Shown here: piece after piece, positions 23,316 through 34,500 of the stretch
Numbering within the stretch: position 1 is the stretch's first letter
How the letters are laid out: the number at the start of each line of letters is the position of its first letter
Source: Gordionus sp. m RMFG-2023
Taxonomy: Eukaryota; Nematomorpha; Gordioida; Chordodea; Parachordodidae
NCBI RefSeq assembly: GCF_954871325.1
Contig: NC_088776.1
Location: 20,646,052-20,710,051, forward strand
DNA length: 64,000 bases
Reading direction: 5' to 3'
Notes under the pieces: model-generated
Databases searched by the model: none
Told to the model about the DNA's origin: nothing
What the model saw: only the letters and a program-made list of their open reading frames with translations
Made by a program: the position numbers and the translations under genes

Positions 23316-25680
23316 TTGTTTATTTTTATTTCTGATATCTATAATACATATAGATAATTTGCTTCACTATAATATACTTATCAGCACACCATAGGCGTAG
23401 GCGGGGAGGGGGGCAAGGGGAAATCCCACCACCTTTAAAAATTTATTACTTTTTGTGAATATCATTTTAAGCTAATGAAAAATATCCTCCTTAGTCCTCT
23501 CTCCACTCCCTGTACCCAAAAAATGTACCCATATATCTTAAACAATAATTTGAAAGAAAGAATGTAGAAGTTAATATTTTTTTAAACTAAAACTATTCAT
23601 CATAATTCATATTTTATGGAAAAAATTATTTATATATAAAAAAAATGAAACCATAAATGTTTTTTAAGAAATGAAATATAATTAAAAGATAAAAGTTAAT
23701 GAATAATAGATCCATAAAATTACTAATAATAAATCCATAAAATTACAAATAATATAATATATTAAATATAATTTTTTATAAAGTGAGTAACTTTAATTTA
23801 TTTATTTTAATAAAAGTAAAATATAATTAAAAAACTAAAATTATAAATTATATTAAAAAAATTAATGCACAATACAAACAGTGGAATATTATATGTCGTA
23901 GATTTACAGTATATCAAATTTTATCAATTATCGCATGACAATCAAATAATTATTTACTAATAGTGATACGTGATATATAGCGCATCGCCCTCTAACGTTG
24001 AATACACAACAGAGCTACGCTAGGTTTTCCTCATTTCCATCTAATTGGAACAATTTAATTTGGGTATAAAAGTAAAAATATGAGGAGCCCTCCACACGTT
24101 TGTGGGCAAGTCGCACGTACTTGTAGGCACAACATTTCGAAAAATGTTGCTTAAACCTCTATAGGCTTTAATTTAAAAGGAGTGGGACAAAGAAAAAGCC
24201 TATACCCGAGAACTACAGTATAATTTAATTACTTTAAAGGTGGGTGATGGCTGATTTTAATCTTAATTTCTTTAGTGTAAGTTATAATTGCTATCAATAT
24301 TGAGATATAATGTTCATAAAATCTGTAAATAAATATGATTAAAATAAAATAATATTTACCGTTCTATCACTGCATTTGATCAACATTCAAGCTACTGCAT
24401 TTCAGAATTTAGCTTTTGTAACTGAAATTAATAAAAAGATTTGCTTTTATTCCACAATACTGTTCATAAATTTTTTAGAAACAGATGTTGAAGAATGGAT
24501 ATATAAATATGAGAAATTAAAATATCAGCTGATCTTCCCCCATAGATTTTTAAAAAATGTATGAGATTGCTAAAATTTTAAAAGGAAAAACTGATGTTTA
24601 ATGTTTAAAATGATTAGAATGAAGACTCATTTTATTAAATTTTTTAATTTAAAATAAATAGATGGCGTTAAATAATTGAATGCAAATTGTGTATTTATTA
24701 TTAAAAACATTGATTAGTAAAATTTATTAAATTATTAACTGTGATATATTTTATAACTGTCAAATATATCTGTAAAAGTGGAATTTACCTAATATTTTAA
24801 AATCAATTCTATATAATTAGGGAATTATATGTCTACTTCTTATAAAGAAATTTCTTATATTAGGAATAGATTATTACCATGCTTTTGTCTTAATGTGTAT
24901 ATAAGTATGTTATTATATTTTAGATTAATAAAAATATATTTCATATTTTTCCAGGCTCATTTTTCTATTAAAATTAACCTCTTATCTTATGAAAATATTT
25001 TATAACTATATATATAAGAAACCCGGCCAAATGCCAGGCAAAAGCGGTCCGAAGGCCCGCCCAAAATGGGATCTGGGGACTAATCTTCCCTTAGGAAAAT
25101 CCTGCTACGCCTATGCTGCACTATTATTAAAATTCACGTGTGACCCATTAGCTCTAATTTTGCATGAATATTATATTTTACTTCAAATTTGCACAATATT
25201 GTAATTAAAATTATCCCATTAGAATTGAATTTACTTGAATACTGTTGAGTTCAATTTAGGATAGAATAATTTGAGGAAAATATTTATTTTTTGATATCTA
25301 AAATACATATATATAATTTGTTTTAATATAATATAATTTACTTCAAATCTGTACACTATAATTAAAATTTGATTTGACCCATTAGAATTGAATTTACTTG
25401 AATACTGTTGAGTTGAATTTAGAATAGAATGATTTGAAGAAAATTTATTTTTATTTTTTGATATCTGAAATACATATGTATAATATCCTTCAATATAATA
25501 TAATTTACTTCAAATCTGCATACTGTTATTAAAGTTTCATGTGTGACCCATAGTTCTAATTTTAAGTGAATATTATATTTTATTTCCAACCTGCACAATA
25601 TTGTAATTAATATTATGACCCATTCGAATTGAAATTACTTAAAGAAAATATTTATTTTTATTTAAAATTGATTAATATAT
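23065..25680. repeat. Tandem array, about 170-bp unit, broken by insertions
   Basis: Motifs TGATATCTAAAATACAT, ATAATTTACTTCAAATCTGC, GTGTGACCCATTAG and TTGAATTTACTTGAATACTG recur in the same order. Spacing is near 167-171 bp at 25292/25459 and 25370/25541, with one longer spacing before. Further pieces lie at 23065-23148 and 23325-23389. The intervening DNA is the arm at 23149-23315 and the element at 23390-25115, so the array was one block before two insertions. Confidence 0.65.
23390..25115. mobile_element. Non-autonomous element with CATAGGCGTAG tips
   Basis: Left tip CATAGGCGTAGGCGGGG and right tip, on the other strand, CATAGGCGTAGCAGGA. Flanks CAGCACAC and CTGCACTA agree at 5 of 8, compatible with a worn hAT duplication, and the flanking DNA on both sides belongs to the same tandem array. 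The G-rich start (GGGGAGGGGGGCAAGGGG) is typical of hAT MITEs. A second GC patch lies at 25019-25075. The interior is AT-rich without an identifiable gene. Confidence 0.55.
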
Positions 25681-26690
25681 AATAAAAAAATACGTAACGA
25701 TGACATTACGTCACGAATGGCATAGAGAGGACATCGGAAAATTATAATATAGATAACAGAAAACTTATAAAAGAAATTTGCTAATGTTCTTTTGTAACGT
25801 TACTCCGTCGATCGACAAATGTTTCTTCGGCGCACATTTCAGTGTATGTGATATAATGGCAATACACTTGAAATTTTTTTAATGTTTCAATTATAATTTT
25901 TTTTTAGAACCATCATCATTTATTTATTAAACTTGCAAATAAAAATAAACTTTTATATTAAAAAGAAAAAATAATTTTTTTAACTGATATAAGCAATGAA
26001 TATATATATAGAACTTATTTCAATAATGAAGCCCCTCTTGAATTTTCTGGTTCAGAGTTAGTTTCTGTAAAGAAAAATTTACTATCAGAGTTTTTCTTTC
26101 TAATAGCAGAAACATTTAATATAGATCAAAAATAAGTAGTTAAAATTTTAATTTTGTTTGTCCCAAAAATAAATTATGGCCGGGCAAATTTTACTAGAAC
26201 CAGAATTCTTAAAAACTTCTATTAATATAAAAAAATCATTAGCATATTTTAAAATACACTATTTAAATGATTTTATTTATTAACTTTTCCTGATGGAGTA
26301 ATAAATAATGACAGATCTAACCTTTTAACTAGAACCAGAGTTCTTAGAGAATTTATTTCTAATATCAAAAACTATTAACCCGGCTTAAAAATAGTAGTTA
26401 AATTTTATATTTTTTTAATGTGGAAGATAATGGTGAGACTTCTTACAATAAAATTGCCAGAAACACTAGACACAAAACAAAATATTAGTTACCTCGTGGA
26501 GCAAAATTTTATGGCAGGGTTAACTTCTACCATATTCAGTTGTTATTATAACTCCTTTATAATTGTGAATCATTTCACTCTATTTTAAAAGTACTTAAAT
26601 TTTCCCCGAGAAAAAAAAATAATAGGGGGTGGAGTGGGAAGGGAAGTTTTTTTTACTAATCAGAGTTCTTATCTTATATAGGGTTTTTCA
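25681..26690. other. Unassigned DNA with worn internal repeats and a CRE-like site
   Basis: 25700-25850 has unusually high complexity and includes ATTACGTCACG, which matches the ATF/CREB half-palindrome. At 26190-26220 and 26318-26350 the motif ACTAGAACCAGARTTCTTA recurs, with weaker echoes near 26525 and 26655. Plus-strand translation gives RANFTRTRILKNF and RSNLLTRTRVLREF, but stops interrupt it. No family recognised. Confidence 0.4.
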
Positions 26691-27515
26691 TTCAAAAAAA
26701 GAAAGCTATCAATCATAGGCCCGATCAAAAAAGGAAAAGTGTCAAATAAGTAATCTTTTTTGTATTTTTAAAAAAATTTATTTCTCCTATCACTCTTCTT
26801 TACTTCTCTATTTATATATCAAATAATTCTTTTTCATTTTTTTCATCCTATATAACAATTCTTTTTCCTTTTTTTCATCCTAGATAACAATTCTTTTTCC
26901 TTTTTTTCATCCTAGATAACAATTCTTTTTCCTTTTTTACATCCTAGATAACAATTTTTTGACCTTTTGATTTTTTTCTCCTTACACTTTTATTTCTCTT
27001 GGGCAATCATTTTTTTTAATTAATATCTTACTACAATTGCTGAATCAAATTATGGTTTGTTTTTAATGTACCTTTTTTATATTAAATAAATTTGAACTAT
27101 AATACCAAACGATATATAAATTTATAAAATAATATATATTCTTATTTTTGAAATTTTAATATAATTGTTATGTGAGATGAAAAAAATGATAGAGAAAAAA
27201 AATAATTTTAAGACAAAAAAGAATGATAAAAAATAAAAGAAAATCGAGAAGACAACGAAAATTAAGGATTAAAAGTGACTTAAAGATATTAGCAATTAGA
27301 AATAAAATAAGGAAAAATATAAAAATTTAACAAAAATTGACAAGAGTTTTAAAATATTTAAAATTATAAAAAAATTTCTTTTGATTGACACTTTTACTTT
27401 CCTATTTTAATCGGACTTTTTCATAAGCTTTTGATTCTTTTCCTTTTTTGATCGGACCTTTCTTTTTATGATTGATATTTTTCCTTTTTTGATCACAACT
27501 TTTACTTTTTTAGAT
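26690..27515. repeat. Pyrimidine/purine inverted-repeat segment
   Basis: CGATCAAAAAAGGAAAAGTG (26723) recurs inverted twice near 27400-27500 (CCTTTTTTGATCGG, CCTTTTTTGATCAC). Between them 26760-27010 is pyrimidine-rich and 27170-27300 purine-rich on the plus strand, so the halves could fold on each other. A 32-bp tandem repeat (26824-26955, about four units of CAATTCTTTTTCCTTTTTTT plus CATCCTAGATAA) lies in the pyrimidine arm. Confidence 0.55.
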
Positions 27516-28553
27516 GGGAAACCCTGTGTCTTTAACTTGTCTGAAAACAGAAAACTTATTCGCATTTTATAATTTGCTTTATCCTCATGGAGTTAAATAT
27601 AATGGCTTTTTTAATAAAAAAAAATATTTTAACATAACTCAAAAAAAATTTCTTTTGGAGTAAACATTTGAGTCTACTAAAAAATTGATTAGTTGGCTGA
27701 AAACTTGATTAGGGTCGACTCAAAATTTGTCTCAAGTCGACTTAAATTTTTTGTGTTGGTTTAAGTTTAAATCATTTTTTATAATTTCCGCACTTGAGCC
27801 GCTAAAAGTCGGCTTTTCATCAACACTATATTGGATGTTGAATTAATGGTTAAGCAAAACTATAATCTAACTTGCCAACAATTTTATATATATACAGCCA
27901 TTTTCCAAAATTAACACAGCTAAATATAATTATTATTACAATTGCTAACAAATATTTTTAATGTGGAGTATTGTACTAAATTGTGTAAGTAATATTTAAG
28001 CTATATTTTAGATATTATATATATTTAAACTATAATTTATCAAAAAATGAATAAACTTTTGGCAACATGGCATGATTATATTTATACAATATTCTCTACC
28101 ATTAAATACAATTTTTTACAATAAATTCCAACATAACGTAGTTTGATTTTGTTGGTCATTCAAAATTTTTGACCTGGACCAGACTTGGATAGAACCCGAC
28201 TGAAAGCTATGCAAAAGTAAGCCAAAAACGTAAAAGGGGAGGATGGTGATAGCTCCCATATGCACATAATAAATATTATTGAGGAATGGAGCATTTGTAA
28301 TTAGGGACAAACAGGCTTACCTGTGAATTTGGATATGTCATATACCAAGTTTAATTAAAAATTTAAATTAGCATTATGGAAGTCAGATAGATTAACTCTT
28401 ACTCACTAAATGTTAAATTATTGTGCCCAAATTAAATAATAATATAATTTAAAATTCTAATAGTTTATGCAATTATATAAATACAAAAATATTTATAATT
28501 TTTTTATAAATCCACTATTTAACAATCCATAATATTCATAATGAATAAGGCGC
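27516..28553. other. Intergenic DNA downstream of the MCAT-like gene
   Basis: 27660-27830 has repeated GTCGACTTAAA/GTCGACTCAAA motifs resembling a worn MITE. An open frame on the minus strand at 28116-28310 (HMGAITILPFYVFGLLLHSF, then GSIQVWSRSKILN) and a consensus donor CAG/GTAAGC at about 28317-28323 give mild hints of a transcribed unit, but no family is recognised. Confidence 0.4.
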
Positions 28554-31500
28554 CTACACTCTGCGATAATTTTCGAAAGCTTTTCGATTATTTAATTTCA
28601 AAATAGGGCCCAACAAGTCTCCAGGCCCGCATTCATATGTAATGGGAAAATTCGTATTCTGTGGCCTTTCATACATAACATGAAGCGTTTGTTCCCATTT
28701 GACAGGCTTAACAAGTTGTTGACATAATAATTTTTTTATCTGGTCAGCACTTTTATAACGATGGCCGGTTACGTTTGAATATACGGGGATAAGAGGAATC
28801 TTGAAGATAATATTTTAAAAAAATTATTCAATTTTTTTTTGTAAATATATATTTCCTATTTAAATATATTTACACCAGAGAGCACCGATACCAATTATCA
28901 TTACTAATGTTATTAGTGACCAATACTTTTTATTTTTTATATCATCAGGTTAGTTGAAAAACTTTTAGATGTAATCTATCAATAAAAAAAATTTCTTGCA
29001 AAATATTTTCAATTTTTGTAATTGTGGTATACCTAGACCTGTGCGCCGACGAAATATCGGCCGCCGGCGCAATTTTTATAAAATCTAAAACGGCCAGCGG
29101 CGCGCCGATTTTTAGCTGCCGTCAATAAAATCGGCGTAAATCGGCGCATATATAAATTTTTATAAGATAAATTTTTTTAATTGCTTATTAAAATTTAAAA
29201 AAAACAAATATATACACTATTCTACAGATATCTCGGCATATTTTTTAATATTCATTTAATAGAAAACTTATTATATCCAAAATCGATTTCGTAATTTAAT
29301 TATCATGTATAAAAATTATTTTATTTACATTTTTGGGACATAATGATGATCTCCTTGAATTTAACGTCAATCCAGCGGTAGAGAAAACTCTTTCACTAGG
29401 TGTGCTAGTCGCCGGAATGCAAAGAATTTTTTTGGCGAGCCTGGAAAGATTGGGAAGTTCACTCATCTTTTCTCTCCAAAAATTAGGAACGTCCATATTT
29501 TGTGAATGTCGTTTTCCAAGAAAACTGTGGCATTCTTGTTCTAAGTCACCTAACTTGGAATCATAATTTATATTTGTTGAATGTTTATTTGCCAATTTTG
29601 TCAAATAACTTGAATATTCATCTTCATCCTCATTAGCTATATTTACTACCTGATTATCATCATTCTCTATAAGTTTAAGATGTTTTATTATAAATTCTGA
29701 AGCTGAGCAATTTTGCTCTATTAAATACTTTGACTCAATTGTCAATTTTTAAAATCTTGGATCTAACTAGATATCTTTAAATGAAAAATAAAAGAATATA
29801 CTTATATAATATTACTTGCAGATTACAAACCGGAAATCGTAACGCAAGTTTTTTTAGCATATTTTCCTTAAGTGAAATAATTTCAGAACTATCACTATCA
29901 TTTACTATTAAATGTGTTTCAATTTCATTTCTAAAAAGTAACGCCAAGTTTAAAGTAGGCCCTTTTAGTACTGGAAGATATTCGACAGTTTCTTTAAATT
30001 TTGAAAGAAATGCTAATAGTTCTTCTACCAGATCAGATTCATAATTTGATAATTTGAGAAAGTGCTTCCCAATTCTTTTCAAAACATTATTAATTAAATT
30101 CTTATTAAATCCAGATATGCTTTCTAGTATAATTAATATACTATGCCAACGTGTTGAGATATTTAATTTTAAGGTTTTCATATGCGTGGAATTATTGTTA
30201 CTATTAACATTGGAATTGCCAATATGAAACCGGGTATGGATCAATGCTGTCAAGATCTAACATGTCTGATGTTAAATCTATTGTACTTAAACATTTTCTT
30301 TAATATTCCTAGAATTCAAATTCAACCTCTGCAGTTTTATATCTTAGAGCAGTAATAATTTCTCTAATTCTTTTGCAAAAAAATTCCAGACTATGGATTT
30401 ATTATTATCCAGAGTTAGGATACTAAAATTATTTAAATTATAAAAATAGATGCATCCATTTTAAAAATATGTAAAATTATGGTAACTTTTGGAATTTTAG
30501 ATTTTTGATTGATTGAATTCTATAATGACGTCAATATAATTAAGATTTTAAAATAGTAGAAAATAAAAATTCATCAAAATCCTGATTGATATTGAAAAAT
30601 TATGATGTTGACCAATTATTAAAATAAAAAAGTAGATAGAAATTTCTGCGCCGGCGTGATTTTTTTGGCCGGCCGGCGCACAGGTCTAGGTATACCATTC
30701 GTTTTTTTTGGGCCATTTTATTTTATATTTAATAAATAAAATTTACCCTCTAATATTTTTCTGTTTATTAGACCTGAAATTTAATATTTTTCAAATGTTT
30801 TTATTACTTTTTAGTTCTCTTCTTGAAAAATGGCTTATCATATTTCAGTCTGGGTGGTGTCTTTCTAAAAAAAAGGGAAAAATTTTTAATTCATAATTGT
30901 CATATTATTATTATTTATTTTTAAAATTATTTTGTTTAATATTTATCAAATTTATAAATAGTCGCCTGATTTTATAATCACGTGTAAAACTCGCGATCTC
31001 CAAAAGTATAAAAGGGACTAGATTTTATAATTATGTTGACTTTTAGTTTTTAAAATATATTTAATCAATAAAATTTGAAGTTGAAAATTTATTAATTTTA
31101 GTTTTAAAGTTGTGTTGGGTAAATTGAGTGAGTTATAAAATGGCGTTGTCCTACTGATAAAGTTATTATAGTATATAATTTTCACAATAACGATTAGAGT
31201 TTTTTTATAGTATATAATTTTCACAATAACGATTAGAGTTTTTTTATAGTGTATAATTATCATAATAATTTTTATTTTATTTCATTATGGTGTCATTGCT
31301 ACATTTAGTTTTAATTTTTTAAACAAAAATAAGTTTTTATTGAAAAAAATGAAAATGAATTAATATAAATATAATATGGTTAGGAATCGTGTTGTTAACT
31401 GCCTCAATTTGAGCCGATTTTTAAAAAAGGCTGATTCAATATTTTATTCAAAATTCTGCAAGCCTGAAGATTTCATTCATAGGTGGCATAAAGATTTGAA

Positions 31501-34500
31501 CATCTATTAGCAAAATGTCAAAGCTTAGGCAATATTTTGTTGGCTAAAATATTGAGTTAGCTGTTTTTAATAATCAGCTAATTGAGCCATTTAACAACCC
31601 TAGTTAAAAATGTTTTTTCAGTGATTTTTTATATATAAGTATTAGTGCCAGGTATCGGGGAAAAAATGGAATCACAATGCGTAACTAATCCAGCTGCATC
31701 ATCCTGGATATCACATTTTATCAATGTTTCCATTAAAGTGTTCTCTTTTAACTATCAATTTACATCTAATTTACTTATCTTTTTACAATTAGCCTAGTCT
31801 GGGCTACAATCATGAGGGAGTAGGATGTGATGGGATAATTGTATTTGAATCTTATAGGAGTAGGGGGTATTATGATTAGAGATCTGCAAAAGTAAAACCG
31901 GCCCGTATTTTTTTAAACAGAAATCGGGTTCGGGCTTGGCAGGGCATAATATATTTTTTTTAAATTTGAGCCGGGTCGGGTTGGGCTTTGGAATTATATT
32001 TTAATATATCGAAATTTATCAATTTTATGTTTAATTTTTAATGTAAAATAAAAATATTTGATTTTATATAGATACATAAAAATTAATTTCTATATTTAAA
32101 TAAATTTGGGCAGGGCCGGTAAATTTTTTTAAAAAAATTTCGGGTTCGGGCCGGGACGGCAAAACTTTTTAAGAAATATTTCGGGTTATGGTCAGGCCGA
32201 CAAAAATTTAAAAAAATTTTTTGGGCCGGGCTTGAAAAGCAGATCACTAATTTTGATATCGGATATTGGTTATCGCCACTTTCGGGGGTTATATTATTTT
32301 TTTTTATGATATTTTTTTATGTATTAATATATCAATTTTTTATTTAAGATATTTTTCTACAAATTTTTATAAGATATTTTAAAAAAGTTTTTTATACAAA
32401 TTTTTATGATATTTTAAAAATGTTTTTTCTACAAAATTTTGTATTAGGGGGTAAAATATAGGAATTCTTAATTCCGCAGCTTTTATATATATTTTATTTA
32501 ATTTTGTGTTAGGGGTAAAATAGACACCACCTTTGAAGTTGATTTTTTTAACCGTAGTGAAGGGTTAAATCGAAATATAGTATTAAAATTTATACACGAA
32601 ATATAGTATTAAATAAGGCAATTTTATTCATTAAATTAAAATATATTATTGAAATTAATACAGTCATTTATAAAATGAATAAAAATATCAAAACGCAATC
32701 GATATTTTCTAAAATATCTATATTCTAGTAGATATTCATGAATGTTATCCCTATCCTTTTATAGTTAGCTTTTAGATCCCGCCAAAGCCTTTCGACTTCT
32801 TGGGTGCTGATTGATCTGTCATATGGATCAATAAAATTTTGCGAATGATTGATCCGATAGTGGAAATAATTGGTTTGTTCGAACCTATTATATCCAAGAT
32901 AAATAGATTTAAATTTATTACCACTTTTGATTTATAGAAAAAATATTTACATACCCTAACCACGAGACAGTCATCATCGTCGAATCTGTATTACATTATC
33001 TTTAACCACAAGCAGTGTAATAACTTGATCCCTTGTTGTTGTAGCAGTTAGAAATATTTCATATGTCTCCCGACATATGCCACCAATAAATTCTCCTACC
33101 CCCCCCCCCCCCCATATATAATCGCTGCAGAATTAAGAATTCCTATATTTTACTCCTAATACAAAATTTGTAGAAAAAACTTTAAAATATCTTAAATAAA
33201 AATTTGTAGAAAAAACTTTTTAAAATATCTTAAATAAAAATTTGTAGAAAAAACTATTTTAAAATATCTTAAATAAAAATTAAATTTCTAGGCAAAATTC
33301 TCCGGTCCCACGTCAATTCGGCGCGGCGTCAATTCAGCGCGGAGACAACTCGGCGCAACGTCAATTCAGCGCAACGTCAATTCGGCGCGGCGTCAATTCG
33401 GCGCGTATCTAATACAGTTGCAATTTATTATAAATTTATTAGTATAAAAAAAAGGATGATTAAATAGAAATGATTTTGAATGTTGGTCATATTAATTATT
33501 TCTTCGTATTTTTTTTTACAAAAATCTCAATTTTATTTACTAAATGTGTAATATCAATAAAAAAAAATTAACAACCAATATTTATACCGATTTCCTTGCT
33601 GGACCAATTTACAACATTATAAGGTAGGGGATACTGGGGTTAGTCGGACCGATTTTTATAAAATTGGCTATAGCTCCTGGTTTTTTAGATAATATAAAAA
33701 AAATATATGATTAGATACTTAAAACTATACTCTATAAAGGTTCCTTATAAAAAATTTTAAGAATATAATCATTTTTTTTTGAATTTTACTTTTTGTAAAA
33801 GAACAATTTTGTCCAACAAGCCCCAATAGCGGGTAAATTAAGGCAAGTTATATATAAAAATTGAAACTTAATTTTGGTTAATTTAATAAACATTTTGTAT
33901 TTTTTTCATTATTAACTGCCATAATTGACGTGTATGGTTTAGCAAGCCCTGCGAACTCTAAATTTCTGGATATAATAAATACTCATAAAACTTTCCCAAA
34001 TTATAAAAACTTCATCAATATTTTATTTCTTAAATAAAATTTTTAATAATTATTTCAAAAGATTTTTTGTCTATAGACGTAAACTAGTAAAAACTATATT
34101 ATGATAAAATTTTAACCTTCTGGTGTATTTAATTTTAAGATGAGATTAAGTGGTTTGCCAAGCCCCGGTCCCTAACCCCAGTCTCCCCTATTTTGATTAG
34201 TAGCCAATATTATATAAGCGAGATTTTGGGCTAATTGTAAGAAAAGTTTGGACTTCTATCTCTAATCTTACATGTTATTATGGCTAAAATCTTAATCAAC
34301 CCAAATCGGACGTTTAACAACACTAATGTTGATCCAATAAAATTCAAATTAAGACTGATTCATTTTTTAGATTTATTAAAAATCCTTAAAATAATTCTAT
34401 TAATCATTTTAAATATATATTATGTTTAACTAATTTTTTCTATTATAAAATAATCAAAAACGAATTAACACACAAAAGCAATTTCATGGCTGTTTATGAT

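Noticed and set aside
28116-28310. 64-codon minus-strand frame downstream of the MCAT-like gene as a gene
   Set aside because: No family match, no normal start codon, and only a lone donor-like site nearby; kept as a hint only.
29333-30044. Plus-strand frames at 29333-29566 and 29781-30044
   Set aside because: Antisense shadows of the hAT transposase.
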